Shown here one piece after another: positions 15,712 to 24,470 of a stretch of 40,581 nt of DNA. The position numbers and the translations under genes were made by a program. Origin of the DNA: JAFALX01 sp050734185 (lineage in GTDB: Bacteria; Chloroflexota; Dormibacteria; Aeolococcales; Aeolococcaceae); contig JBOHUE010000007.1 in assembly GCA_050734185.1 (NCBI GenBank), positions 1-40,581 on the forward strand. The letters are read 5' to 3'. Below the pieces are notes generated by a model. It searched no databases, was not told the origin of the DNA, and was given only the letters and a program-made list of their open reading frames with translations. Every line of letters begins with the position of its first letter. Position 1 is the first letter of the stretch.

Positions 15712-17466
15712 ATGGCTCTGCATGCACTGCGCCGCCCCACTGGTGCCCCACCGCTGCTCGACCCCACTGCACCCCTCCCCACCGAGCGCGAGGCAGAGGT
15801 CGCCGAGGCGGTCGAGGTGTATCACCGCACGTACACGACTGTCCTGCGGAGCAGCGGCGAGACGGCGCTGCGCGTGCTCGAGCCGTCGCACAAAGCGATG
15901 GGGTCGAGCCTGCATGCCCTCGCCGCCTCACCGGAGCCCGACCTCGGCGCGTTCCTGTACGCGGTGCGCCGGCTTCCCGGCGCGATCCGCAGCGCTCGGC
16001 TCGTGCTCATGGGCCAGTCTGCGGAGGTCTTCGCGCAGAGCGGGCACGACAGTGTCACCAGCTGGGCCGAGGCGGGCGCTCCGGGCCGCCGGCGCCGCTG
16101 GTATGACGACGGCCAGGGCACGCTCGCCGTGCTCATCGCCAGCGCTTCGGACGTCGATGACCTGGTGCCGACGATGGTCGCGTTCCAGATCGAGTGGAAC
16201 AAGCTGCACGCCGCCCTCGCAGCGACCGACCGTGGTCGCGTCGCGGACCTCACGCCCGCCGAATGCGTCTCCCTGTTCGGGGGCGCGGCCGGCGACTGGG
16301 AACAGCTCGCCGAGGCCTGGGGCGGCTCCTTCACCGAGGGGATCAGCGAGATCGCGGACCGCAAGCTGAACCTGCGCGTGCGCATGCTCAGCGGCACGCA
16401 GGTGGGCTACGCACGCGTCACGCGGCGCTGGTGGCAACAGGTGACCGGCGTGATGCGCTCCGAGTCACTGCTGCAGCGACCGCTGTACTTCGTGAGCAGC
16501 AACTCGCACTCGCTTGCGAATCTTGTCACGGGGGTCGCCCCGCGACACGAAGAGGAGCTCGTCGCATGGGTGGCCGAGCAGGGCGACGCCGAGCTGAGCG
16601 GTGAGCTGCAGCAGTTTCGCGATGGTGTGGCCGAGGGCAGCTGGAGCAACTTTCTCTTCTTTGTCGCGCGCCAGCGCGCACGGCAGCTGGACGATCGCGG
16701 GCGCGCCGCGCTGCGACGCGAGGAGCGTGAAGCCGGCGTGGTCAGCGTCCCCAGCCGTACCGCGCTCGACGTCGCCGCGCAGGTCATTCCGCTCGACCGG
16801 TTGTCGGCCGGCAACCTCGACGCACGCATCGGTGCCGTCGACGCCGGCATTCTCCGCGCATCCGACGCCGTCATCGTCAACATCGACTACCCGCTCGGGC
16901 TCGCCGCATACAACATCCTGCGAGAGGTGGCCGAGACCGCGACAGATCTCCGTGGCGTGTACATCCTTGGGAAGGCGGCGACCCTCAACGCGGATGTCGG
17001 CGACATCATGATCAGCAGCGTCATCCACGATGAGCACAGCGGGTCGACGTACTGGCTGGACAACGCATTCTCCGTGTCGGACATCGAACCATTCCTGCGC
17101 TTCGGCAGCGGCCTGGACAATCAACGCGCGGTGAGCGTGAAGGGCACGTTCCTGCAGAACCGCGGATACCTCGACTTCTACTACCGCGAGGCGTTCACCG
17201 TTGTGGAGATGGAGGCGGGCCCGTACTGCGCCGCGGTGTACGAGCTGAGCGAGCCTTCGCGCTATCCAAGCGGTGAGCCGGTGAACTTCTCGAAGCTCCC
17301 GATCGACTTCGGCGTCATCCACTACGCCTCGGACACGCCGTACACGCAGGCGCGAACGCTCGGGGCGCGTGGACTCTCGTACTTCGGGCTGGACTCCACG
17401 TATGCGTCATCGCTCGCGATCGTGAGACGCATCCTGCGCCGCGAGAGGGCGCTCGCCGACGCGTAG
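15712..17466 (+). CDS. Conserved protein of unknown function with nucleoside-phosphorylase-like C-terminal half
   Basis: 584 residues. N-terminal half (about 30-330) is helical and rich in conserved-looking tracts: 'VYHRTYTTVLRSSGETALRVLEPSH', of which only parts are quoted, 'DLGAFLYAVRRLPGAIR', 'FQIEWNKLHAAL'. The C-terminal half (about 340-575) resembles the PNP/MTAN fold: 'AVIVNIDYPLGLAAYN', 'VYILGKAATLNADVGDIMI', and 'VVEMEAGPYCAAVYE' (497-511), matching the 'VEMEA' purine-site motif of nucleoside phosphorylases. A terminal helix ends 'RRILRRERALADA'. I do not recognise a characterised member; a DUF6909-like family is possible. No signal peptide. Followed 10 nt later by the EamA gene, so co-transcription is likely. 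Confidence 0.75.
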   Translation: MALHALRRPTGAPPLLDPTAPLPTEREAEVAEAVEVYHRTYTTVLRSSGETALRVLEPSHKAMGSSLHALAASPEPDLGAFLYAVRRLPGAIRSARLVLMGQSAEVFAQSGHDSVTSWAEAGAPGRRRRWYDDGQGTLAVLIASASDVDDLVPTMVAFQIEWNKLHAALAATDRGRVADLTPAECVSLFGGAAGDWEQLAEAWGGSFTEGISEIADRKLNLRVRMLSGTQVGYARVTRRWWQQVTGVMRSESLLQRPLYFVSSNSHSLANLVTGVAPRHEEELVAWVAEQGDAELSGELQQFRDGVAEGSWSNFLFFVARQRARQLDDRGRAALRREEREAGVVSVPSRTALDVAAQVIPLDRLSAGNLDARIGAVDAGILRASDAVIVNIDYPLGLAAYNILREVAETATDLRGVYILGKAATLNADVGDIMISSVIHDEHSGSTYWLDNAFSVSDIEPFLRFGSGLDNQRAVSVKGTFLQNRGYLDFYYREAFTVVEMEAGPYCAAVYELSEPSRYPSGEPVNFSKLPIDFGVIHYASDTPYTQARTLGARGLSYFGLDSTYASSLAIVRRILRRERALADA

Positions 17467-17476
17467 CAACGCCGCG

Positions 17477-18352
17477 GTGGTCCTGGCGGCGGCGACCGTC
17501 GCCGTATCGTTCTCCGCGATCTTCATCCGCGTCGCCGGTGACACCGCTGCGACCGTGGTCTGGCTGCGCATGGCAATCGCGAGCGTGGTGCTCGCGCCGT
17601 TCGCGCTGCGGAGTGCACGCCGCGCCGCGAAACCCGGTGCTCGTGTCGTCGCCGTCGTTCTGTTCAGTGGCGTCCTGCTCGGTGGCCACTTTCTGCTCTG
17701 GACGGCATCGCTCGGCCTGACGAGCGTCGCGGCCAGCGTCCTGCTCGTCTCGATGCATCCGGTGGTGGTGGCCCCGGCGGGCCGCTGGATGCTGGGCGAA
17801 CGCGTCCCGCCGCTCGCCATCGCGGGCGTCGTCGCGGCTCTGGCGGGCACCGTGATCACGTGTGCCGGCGACCTGCAGGTCAGCCCGAGAGCGCTCGGCG
17901 GCGACCTGCTCGCGCTCGGCGGAGCGATCTGCCTCGCCGGATACCTCCTCATCGGGCGGGGTGTGCGCCGCTCGATCGCCGTGGTGCCGTACTCCGCCGG
18001 CGTCTACGCGGTCGTGAGTGTCACCGGTGCCGCCACGGCGGTGGCGAGCGGGACCGCACACCTGCCGTCGATGCGCACCACCCTCGCATGCCTTGCGCTC
18101 GCCATCGTGTGCACCGTCGGCGGACACACCGCGTTCAACCTGGCGCTGCGCCGTGTTCCCGCCATCGCGGTGTCCGCCGCGTTTCTGGGTGAACCCCCGC
18201 TGACGGCGCTCCTGGCGTTGATCCTGCTCGCGAGCGTTCCGCCACTCACCACGGTTGCAGGCGGCGTCCTCATCCTCGCAGGCCTCGCGGCCACGCTGCG
18301 CGGGCTGCGCAGCGGCGCTGCTGACACGCAGGCGGTGGCTGCGCTGGAGTGA
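17477..18352 (+). CDS. EamA/DMT-family transporter
   Basis: Inner-membrane permease of the drug/metabolite transporter superfamily; substrate unknown (amino acids, metabolites or nucleosides are typical). 291 residues with about ten hydrophobic helices arranged as two five-helix EamA repeats; the second repeat starts near 'LGGDLLALGGAICLAGYLLIG'. Inter-repeat marks 'SVLLVSMHPVVVAPAGRWMLGERV' (parts) and 'AVSAAFLGEPPLTALLALI' are the usual ends of each repeat. The GTG start leaves almost no residues before helix 1; an in-frame ACG at 17459 after AGAGGG would give 'RSNAA' first and overlap the preceding stop, but GTG is sufficient. Confidence 0.9.
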   Translation: MVLAAATVAVSFSAIFIRVAGDTAATVVWLRMAIASVVLAPFALRSARRAAKPGARVVAVVLFSGVLLGGHFLLWTASLGLTSVAASVLLVSMHPVVVAPAGRWMLGERVPPLAIAGVVAALAGTVITCAGDLQVSPRALGGDLLALGGAICLAGYLLIGRGVRRSIAVVPYSAGVYAVVSVTGAATAVASGTAHLPSMRTTLACLALAIVCTVGGHTAFNLALRRVPAIAVSAAFLGEPPLTALLALILLASVPPLTTVAGGVLILAGLAATLRGLRSGAADTQAVAALE

Positions 18353-18517
18353 TCTCCGGCGCGCTCGCGGCCGGTATCAAGATCGTGTAACGGTCTCGAA
18401 GCTCGACGGACGGCGGACCTATGCTCCGCCCCGACCTCGCGCGCGGTGGAGTGCGAGCCGCCCGTGCCCCCTCATCTCTCTCTCTTGGATGCCCTCGAGC
18501 TTGGAATTCGTTCAGGA

Positions 18518-21496
18518 ATGCTGACCATCACCCGCCGGCGCGTGGTCGTCGCCATGCTGTTTTTGAGCGCGATGGTCGCCGGGCTCTTCGCGGGCGAGCG
18601 CTTCGTGCACGCGTCGGCGCCGATGCGCGGCATCGACGTCAGCGTCTACCAGGGATCGATCAACTGGGCCGCCGTCGCGTCGTCGGGTGTCTCGTTCGCG
18701 TTCATCCGCGCCAGCGAGGGCAGCGGGTACAGCGATCCCACGTTCCAACAGAACTGGGACGGCGCGACGAGCGCGGGAATCCTCGCGGGCGCGTACCTCT
18801 TCTTCCATCCGTCGGTCGATCCCGACGCGCAGGCGAACCTGCTCCTGCAGCAGCTGAAGTCGGTGAGCTTCGGGCCCGGAGAGCTGCCGCCCGCGATCGA
18901 CGTCGAGACCACCGACGGGCTGCCCCCGGCGCAGGTTGCGGCGAGCCTGAAGGTCGTGGTCCAGGACGTGATCGGCGCCATCGGCGCCGCACCGGCCATA
19001 TACACCTCGCCCTCGTGGTGGGACGGCAACGTGCAATCCGGCGACTTCGCCGCCGACCCACTGTGGGTTGCCAACTGGTGCACCGCATGCGGCCAACCGT
19101 CGCTGCCGGCAAACAACTGGGGCGGCAATGGGTGGCAGGTGTGGCAGTACACCTCCAACGGCTCGGTCCCGGGGATCGCGGGGAACGTCGACGCCGATGA
19201 GGGCAACCCCAACGTGCCGATCTACACCGGCGCCACTCCGCCGGCCGTCAGCGGCGGCATCGCGATTCGGGCCGACGGCAAGTCGGGGTACTCGGTCGAT
19301 GGTCACGGCCACATCACCGCCTTCGGGGGCGCCCCCGCAGTGACGCCACCCGCGACCTGGCCCTACACCGACATCGTGCGCGGCATCGCGCTGCGCAGCA
19401 ACGGCACCAGCGGATACATCCTCGACGGGTTCGGGGCGCTGCACCCGTTCGGCGGAGCACCCGACCTGAACCTGTCCGCGTACTGGCCGGGGTGGGACAT
19501 AACGCGCGGCCTCGTGCTGGATCAAGACGGCCTCGGCGGCCAGATCCTCGACGGCTTCGGTGGGCTCCATCCATTCGGCAACGCGCCGACGCTGGCCACC
19601 TCGGCGTTCTGGTCCGGCTGGAACATCGCCCGCGGCGTGGCGCTCGACGCCGACGGACTCGGCGGCCAGGTGCTCGACGGCTACGGCGGCGTGCACCCGT
19701 TCGGCAACGCGGCCCTGCTGTCGAATCCCACCTACTGGGCCGGTTGGGACATCGCCCGTGGGATCGCGCTCACGCCATCCGGGTCCGGCGGCTACGTGCT
19801 CGACGGCGTCGGCGGTGTGCATCCCTTCGGCTCCGGTGCCTACCCGCTGTACGGCGCGCCCTACCACCCGGCCGCCGATAGTGCCCGTGGCATCGCGCTG
19901 GTTCAATGCGGAGGAACGGGCGGCATCTGTGTGGCGGTGCGCACGGCGGCCTTCCTCGGCACGGTCGCTGACGCGGCTCTGATCACCAATCAGGTGCCGC
20001 ACACCAGCGGCGGCGTGGCGCTGCGTGCCGACGGCGCGTCGGGATATGCCGCCGACGGGTTCGGAGACGTCACGGCCTTCGGCGGCGCGCCGGCGGTGGC
20101 GCAGCCCACCGGCTGGCCGGGCACCGACATCGTGCGCGGCATCGCCCTGCGCCCGGACGGCGTCAGCGGATACGTGCTCGACGGGTACGGGACGCTGCAC
20201 CCCTTCGGCGGCGCTCCAACGGTGACCAGCGGCCCCTACTGGGCTGGGTGGGACATCGCTCGCGGGGTTGCGCTCGACGCCGACGGCAACGGCGGGCAGA
20301 TCCTCGACGGCTACGGGGGACTGCATCCCTTCGGGAATGCGACAACCCTGACCGGTACTGCCTACTGGTCGGGCAGCGACATCGCGCGCGGGCTGGCACT
20401 GACGGGGGACGGACAGCGAGGTCAGGTCCTCGACGCCTATGGCGGCGTCCATGCGATCGGTTCCGCTCCCACGCTGCAGACGTCCACCAGCTGGGGCGGG
20501 TGGGACATCGCGCGCGCCATCGCGCTGGTCGGCGGCGGCACCGGCGGCATCGTCCTCGACGGCTACGGCGGGCTCCACCCGTTTGGCACCGGCGTGCCGT
20601 ATGTGACGGGCGCGCCGTACCACGGCAACGTCGACACGGCGCGCGGCGTGGCGATCGGCGCCTGCGGCGGGCACACGTGCGTCGCCGTGAGCAGCGCCGC
20701 GTACAACGGTTCACCGTTGGCCGTCTCGGTCGTCAACGACGCCCTGACGAACGCTCAGGGCGGCGTCGCGCTCCGCAGCGGTGGCGCGTCCGGCTACAGC
20801 GTCGGCGGACACGGCGACATCACGGCGTTCGGCGGCGCACCCGCCGTGACAGCGTCCGCCACGTGGAACGCAAACGTGGCGCGGGGCATCGTGGTTCGCC
20901 CCGATGGAGTCAGCGGGTACGTGCTCGACGCCTTCGGCGGGTTGCATCCCTTCGGTGGTGCACCCGCGATCGCCAACGGTCCCTCATGGCCGAACTGGGA
21001 TATCGCGCGTGGCATCACGCTCGACGCGGACGGACTGGGTGGGCAGATCCTCGACGGCTACGGCTATGTGCACGCGTTCGGCAACGCACCCAGCCTGCAG
21101 GTGACGGCCGCGTGGAACGGATGGGACGTCGCCCGCGCGCTGGCGCTGCTGCCCAGCGGAGGCGGCGGCTACGTCCTCGACGCATACGGGGCCCTGCACC
21201 CGTTCGGCACGGCCCCCGGACTGAGCGGCGGCCCGTACTGGGCGCATTGGGACATCGCGCGTGGGGTCGCGGTTTCTGCGTCAGGCGCCGGCGCGTACGT
21301 GCTGGACGGCTTCGGCGGTGTCCACCCGGTGGGCTCCGCGCCCGCCGTCACCGGACCGAGCTACCACCCGTCGAGCGACAGCGCGCGCGGCCTGAGCATC
21401 GCGCCGTGCGGGGGCGGCGGGTGCGGCGCGGTGCAGACCTTCGGCGGCCTCTATCCCAACCCCGAGCAGAGCGCCGCTCTCTTCACCGCTCACTGA
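18518..21496 (+). CDS. Secreted GH25 lysozyme with three tandem six-repeat units
   Basis: Muramidase cleaving the MurNAc-GlcNAc bond of peptidoglycan. 992 residues from ATG 18518 (AGGA just upstream; a GTG at 18446 is less likely). Signal sequence 1-33 ('RRRVVVAMLFLSAMVAGLF'). GH25 domain about 36-235: 'MRGIDVSVYQG' with Asp40, 'FAFIRASEG', and 'AIDVETT' with Asp128 and catalytic Glu130. Residues 246-992 are 18 repeats of about 40 residues of type 'DIARGVALDADG..GGQ(I/V)LDGYGG(L/V)HPFG.AP.L', grouped as three homologous units of 252, 250 and 245 residues. Each unit opens with a 'TAFGGAPAV' repeat and closes with a Cys-pair repeat. Probably three beta-propellers for wall or glycan binding. The 3' end overlaps the UXS gene by 14 nt on the opposite strand. 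Confidence 0.93.
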   Translation: MLTITRRRVVVAMLFLSAMVAGLFAGERFVHASAPMRGIDVSVYQGSINWAAVASSGVSFAFIRASEGSGYSDPTFQQNWDGATSAGILAGAYLFFHPSVDPDAQANLLLQQLKSVSFGPGELPPAIDVETTDGLPPAQVAASLKVVVQDVIGAIGAAPAIYTSPSWWDGNVQSGDFAADPLWVANWCTACGQPSLPANNWGGNGWQVWQYTSNGSVPGIAGNVDADEGNPNVPIYTGATPPAVSGGIAIRADGKSGYSVDGHGHITAFGGAPAVTPPATWPYTDIVRGIALRSNGTSGYILDGFGALHPFGGAPDLNLSAYWPGWDITRGLVLDQDGLGGQILDGFGGLHPFGNAPTLATSAFWSGWNIARGVALDADGLGGQVLDGYGGVHPFGNAALLSNPTYWAGWDIARGIALTPSGSGGYVLDGVGGVHPFGSGAYPLYGAPYHPAADSARGIALVQCGGTGGICVAVRTAAFLGTVADAALITNQVPHTSGGVALRADGASGYAADGFGDVTAFGGAPAVAQPTGWPGTDIVRGIALRPDGVSGYVLDGYGTLHPFGGAPTVTSGPYWAGWDIARGVALDADGNGGQILDGYGGLHPFGNATTLTGTAYWSGSDIARGLALTGDGQRGQVLDAYGGVHAIGSAPTLQTSTSWGGWDIARAIALVGGGTGGIVLDGYGGLHPFGTGVPYVTGAPYHGNVDTARGVAIGACGGHTCVAVSSAAYNGSPLAVSVVNDALTNAQGGVALRSGGASGYSVGGHGDITAFGGAPAVTASATWNANVARGIVVRPDGVSGYVLDAFGGLHPFGGAPAIANGPSWPNWDIARGITLDADGLGGQILDGYGYVHAFGNAPSLQVTAAWNGWDVARALALLPSGGGGYVLDAYGALHPFGTAPGLSGGPYWAHWDIARGVAVSASGAGAYVLDGFGGVHPVGSAPAVTGPSYHPSSDSARGLSIAPCGGGGCGAVQTFGGLYPNPEQSAALFTAH
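19253..20008 (+). repeat. Super-repeat unit 1 of the GH25 protein
   Basis: Encodes residues 246-497: six blades of about 40 residues. Blade 1 'GGIAIRADG' to 'HITAFGGAPAV'; blades 2-5 carry 'LDGxGxLHPFG'; blade 6 is degenerate with 'QCGGTGGIC'. Confidence 0.85.
20009..20758 (+). repeat. Super-repeat unit 2 of the GH25 protein
   Basis: Residues 498-747, same order of six blades: 'GGVALRADG' opening, four 'LDGYG/LDAYG' blades, final Cys-pair blade 'ACGGHTC'. Blade-by-blade it aligns with units 1 and 3, pointing to duplication of a whole six-blade unit. Confidence 0.85.
20759..21496 (+). repeat. Super-repeat unit 3 of the GH25 protein
   Basis: Residues 748-992 plus stop: 'GGVALRSGG' opening blade with 'DITAFGGAPAV', four middle blades, final blade with 'PCGGGGC'. 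Confidence 0.85.
21468..21480. terminator. Small hairpin at overlapping convergent ends
   Basis: AGAGC-GCC-GCTCT lies just before the GH25 stop and just beyond the UXS stop on the other strand. Short stem without T-run; a weak terminator candidate. Confidence 0.3.
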
Positions 21497-22421
21497 CTCC
21501 TCGAAACCATGCCGAGGTGCGGAGGAGCCCGTCCGCCAGCGTGATCTCGGGCGACCACCCGAGCACCTCGCGCGCTCGCGTGATGTCCGGGCAGCGCTGC
21601 TGCGGATCATCCTCCGCCGGAGCCTGCAGCTCGACGTCAGCGGTCGACCTCCCGGCGATCCGCGCGACGCGCTCGGCGAGCTCGAGCACGGTCACCTCGT
21701 CGGGAGCGCCGAGGTTCACCGGTCGCCGCTCATCGGACTCCAGGAGCAGCAACAGCCCGCGCACCAGGTCGTCGATGTAGCAGAGGCTGCGCGTCTGATT
21801 GCCGTCGCCGTAGATCGTCAGCATGCGCCCGCTCAGCGCCTGCGAGAAGAAGTTCGGTATCGCGCGGCCGTCCTCGGGACGCATGCGCGGTCCGTACGTG
21901 TTGAAGATGCGCGCGATGCGCGTGTCCAGACCGGCGCGCTGGAACGCCACGGTGTACGCCTCCGCGCAGCGCTTCGCCTCGTCGTACATGCTGCGTGGGC
22001 CCACGGAATTCACGTTGCCCCAGTAGTCCTCGCGCTGCGGGTGCTCCAGTGGATCGCCGTAGATCTCCGATGTGGACGCGAGCATGAACGTTGCGCCCTT
22101 CTCCTTCGCCAGCGACGCCAGCCGGCGGGTCGCGATCGTCCCCGCATCGAGGGTCGCGAAGGGATGCGCAGCGTAATCCGGCGGTGACGCGGGTGACGCA
22201 AAGTGCAACACCGCGTCGACGGCGCCGCTGATCTGCAGCGGCTCGCTGACGTCGTGCAGGATGAACTCGAACTCGATCCCGGCGCTGCGCAGGTCCGCGA
22301 GGTTCACCTCGACGCCGGTGAGCAGGTTGTCGACGATGACCACATCATCACCGCGCCGCACGAGACTCATCGCGAGGTGAAAGCCGATGAACCCCGCCCC
22401 TCCCGCGAGAAGAACCCTCAC
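21483..22421 (-). CDS. uxs: UDP-glucuronate decarboxylase (UDP-xylose synthase)
   Basis: Extended SDR converting UDP-glucuronate to UDP-xylose. 312 residues. NAD loop 'GGAGFIG' (7-13), 'HFASPASPPDY' (73-83) and 'TSEIYGDPLEHPQ' are strong UXS marks, as are 'WGNVNSVGPRSMYDEAKR' with Tyr146/Lys150, and 'RIFNTYGPRM'. The GTG start at 22421 overlaps the UGD stop by 4 nt (GTGA), directly coupling it to the enzyme that makes its substrate. Earlier in-frame starts would lie inside the UGD gene. Cytosolic; the product feeds a xylosyl-containing surface glycan. Confidence 0.93.
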   Translation of the reverse strand: MRVLLAGGAGFIGFHLAMSLVRRGDDVVIVDNLLTGVEVNLADLRSAGIEFEFILHDVSEPLQISGAVDAVLHFASPASPPDYAAHPFATLDAGTIATRRLASLAKEKGATFMLASTSEIYGDPLEHPQREDYWGNVNSVGPRSMYDEAKRCAEAYTVAFQRAGLDTRIARIFNTYGPRMRPEDGRAIPNFFSQALSGRMLTIYGDGNQTRSLCYIDDLVRGLLLLLESDERRPVNLGAPDEVTVLELAERVARIAGRSTADVELQAPAEDDPQQRCPDITRAREVLGWSPEITLADGLLRTSAWFRGVSER

Positions 22422-23710
22422 CGGCCGACTCCGCGGTACACAAAACCGAGCCGCGTCACCTCGGCCGGGTTGTAGATGTTGCGCCCGTCGACCAGCACGG
22501 GGCGTCTCATCATGCTCTTGACGCGAGTGAGGTCGAGCTGGCGAAACTCGTTCCACTCGGTGACCACGACGACCGCGTCGGCGCCTCGCGCCACCTCGTA
22601 CGCGTCGCGCTCCATCGTGACCTCCGGCATGAGCAGCCGGGCACGCTCGATGGCCGCCGGGTCGTAGGCCTTGACGACGGCGCCCCTCTTGAGCAGCGTG
22701 CGCACCAACCGGATCGACGGCGCCTCGCGCATGTCGTCGGTGTTGGGTTTGAACGCGAGACCGAGGATTCCGACAATGAGCCCGCGCAACGGGCCGCACA
22801 GATCGTGGAGCTTGTCGGCGAGCAACGTGACCTGAGCGTCATTGATCTCCATCACCGCGTTGAGCAGCTGCGGATGCGCACCGATTGCATCCGACGTCCG
22901 CGCCAGCGCGAGCACGTCCTTGGGGAAGCACGAGCCGCCGTACCCGAGGCCGGCGCTGAGGAAGTCCGCGCCGATGCGCCGGTCCATGCCCATTCCCTGC
23001 GCCACCACCTCGATGTCGGCGTCGAGCTTCTCGCACACCCGCGCGATCTCGTTGATGAACGAGATCTTGGTTGCCAGAAAGGCGTTGCTCGCGTACTTGA
23101 TCATCTCCGCGGCGTAGAGAGTCGTCACCAGCACGGGCGCGTCGAGCGGCTTGTACAGCTCCGCGACCTGACGCGTGCTCGCCTCGTCATGTGACCCGAT
23201 GACGATGCGATCGGGGTGCATGAAGTCGTGGATGGCCGAGCCCTCGCGCAGGAACTCGGGGTTCGACACCACCGAGAACGGCACCGGCTCGCGCAGGTGT
23301 TCGCGCACGAGATCGCCGACGAGGTCGCCGGTCCCGATCGGAACTGTGCTCTTGTTGACGATGACCGACGGACCGCCGAGGTGCTGCGCAATGGTTGTTG
23401 CCGCCTCGCGCACCTGGCTGAGATCCGCGTCGCCGTTCTCCGCCATCGGTGTCCCCACCGCCAGGAAGACGAACTCGGCATCGCGGACCGCATCCGCGTA
23501 CACCGTCGTGAAGCACAGCCGGTCGGCCGCGAGACCGCGGTGCACCAGCTCCTGCAGTCCCGGCTCATAGAAGGGCACATCGCCGCCCTGCAGCTTCTGC
23601 ACGACCAACGGATCGACGTCCAGCCCGCACACCTGGTTGCCGAGGTCGGCGAGGCACGCCGCGGTGGTCAAGCCCACGTACCCGGTGCCGACGACGGCGA
23701 CCCTGCTCAT
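22418..23710 (-). CDS. ugd: UDP-glucose 6-dehydrogenase
   Basis: Oxidises UDP-glucose twice to UDP-glucuronate with two NAD+. 430 residues. N-terminal NAD domain 'VAVVGTGYVGL' (4-14), 'VFLAVGTPM', 'NKSTVPIGTGD'; central 'NPEFLREGSAIHDFMHPDRIVIG' (excerpt) and 'EMIKYASNAFLATKISFINE'; catalytic Cys261 in 'GYGGSCFPKD'; C-terminal 'LGLAFKPNTDDMREAPS'. ATGA overlap with the upstream glycosyltransferase and GTGA overlap with UXS show a tight three-gene operon (GT2, UGD, UXS). Confidence 0.97.
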   Translation of the reverse strand: MSRVAVVGTGYVGLTTAACLADLGNQVCGLDVDPLVVQKLQGGDVPFYEPGLQELVHRGLAADRLCFTTVYADAVRDAEFVFLAVGTPMAENGDADLSQVREAATTIAQHLGGPSVIVNKSTVPIGTGDLVGDLVREHLREPVPFSVVSNPEFLREGSAIHDFMHPDRIVIGSHDEASTRQVAELYKPLDAPVLVTTLYAAEMIKYASNAFLATKISFINEIARVCEKLDADIEVVAQGMGMDRRIGADFLSAGLGYGGSCFPKDVLALARTSDAIGAHPQLLNAVMEINDAQVTLLADKLHDLCGPLRGLIVGILGLAFKPNTDDMREAPSIRLVRTLLKRGAVVKAYDPAAIERARLLMPEVTMERDAYEVARGADAVVVVTEWNEFRQLDLTRVKSMMRRPVLVDGRNIYNPAEVTRLGFVYRGVGR

Positions 23711-24417
23711 TCGTCGGTCGCCGGCAGCCAGCGGCGGTAGCGCACCAGCGTGCCCACGGCCTTGAGTCCGTCGAGCGCTGTCAGCTTCTTGCCCTCGGCG
23801 CGCGAGCGCGCGCGGTAGCTGACCGGAACCTCGTAGATCTGATGACCGAGCCGGATGAGCTTCGCAGTCACCTCTGGCTCCAGCTCGAATCCGCGCGCCT
23901 CCAGATGCAGGCTTCTCGCCACGTCGAGCGGCATCAGCTTGTAGCACGTCTCCATGTCTGACAGATACACGTTGTAGAGCACGTTCACGGCAGTGGTCAC
24001 CGCGCGGTTGCCCATGACGTACCAGTACGAGTACGCGGCGTGGCTGGTGAATGCACGCGTTCCGTACACAACGGTTGCGTGTCCCCGCCGCACCGGCTCG
24101 AGCACGTCGGTGTACTGCGTGGGATCGTATTCGAGGTCGGCGTCCTGAATGATCACGTACGCGCCGCGCGCGTAGCGCAGCGCCGTGCGGATCGCCGCTC
24201 CCTTGCCCGCGTTGTACCGGTGACGGTATGCGCGAACGCGATCGTGCCGCGTCGCGTAGCGGGCCATGATCTCCCACGTCGCATCGGTCGACCCGTCATC
24301 GACGAGCACCACCTCGAGTCGCTCGGGAACCGCCAGCACCTCGTCCAGAACGGCTGCCAGCGTCCTCGCCTCGTTCAGAGCCGGGATCAGGACGGAGAGA
24401 AACGGCTCGTCGATCAC
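23707..24417 (-). CDS. GT2 glycosyltransferase, polyprenyl-phosphate-sugar synthase type
   Basis: 236-residue GT-A enzyme. 'LIPALNEARTL' opening, 'VLVDDGSTDAT', and the metal motif in 'IIQDADLEYDP' (90-98). The C-terminal 'SYRARSRAEGKKLTALDG' is typical of DPM1-like transferases that place a sugar on polyprenyl phosphate. No transmembrane tail. First gene of the UGD-UXS operon, so the activated sugar may be one of those UDP sugars, though DPM1-like enzymes usually use GDP-mannose or UDP-glucose. GTG start lies 7 nt after a TATCAT box, predicting a leaderless message. Confidence 0.9.
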   Translation of the reverse strand: MIDEPFLSVLIPALNEARTLAAVLDEVLAVPERLEVVLVDDGSTDATWEIMARYATRHDRVRAYRHRYNAGKGAAIRTALRYARGAYVIIQDADLEYDPTQYTDVLEPVRRGHATVVYGTRAFTSHAAYSYWYVMGNRAVTTAVNVLYNVYLSDMETCYKLMPLDVARSLHLEARGFELEPEVTAKLIRLGHQIYEVPVSYRARSRAEGKKLTALDGLKAVGTLVRYRRWLPATDE

Positions 24418-24424
24418 TCGCGGG

Positions 24425-24430
24425 ATGATA
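24425..24430 (-). promoter_or_regulatory. Leaderless -10 of the GT2-ugd-uxs operon
   Basis: Minus-strand TATCAT, 7 nt from the GTG at 24417. No Shine-Dalgarno and no good -35. Confidence 0.45.
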
Positions 24431-24470
24431 TGGATGACCGGGGGGTCCTGCGCGTTCCCACTCGGTCGGG

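Noticed and set aside
17459..17477. ACG start for the EamA gene
   Set aside because: AGAGGG and an in-frame ACG are suitably spaced, but a normal GTG at 17477 exists, so the non-standard start is not needed.
18356..18374. CCGGC / GCCGG hairpin after the EamA gene
   Set aside because: A 5-bp stem with unpaired 9-nt loop and no T-run; too weak to call a terminator.
18512..20674. Long antisense open frame under the GH25 gene
   Set aside because: It mirrors the repeat periodicity of the real gene and has no family features; the sense strand has signal peptide, catalytic residues and repeats.
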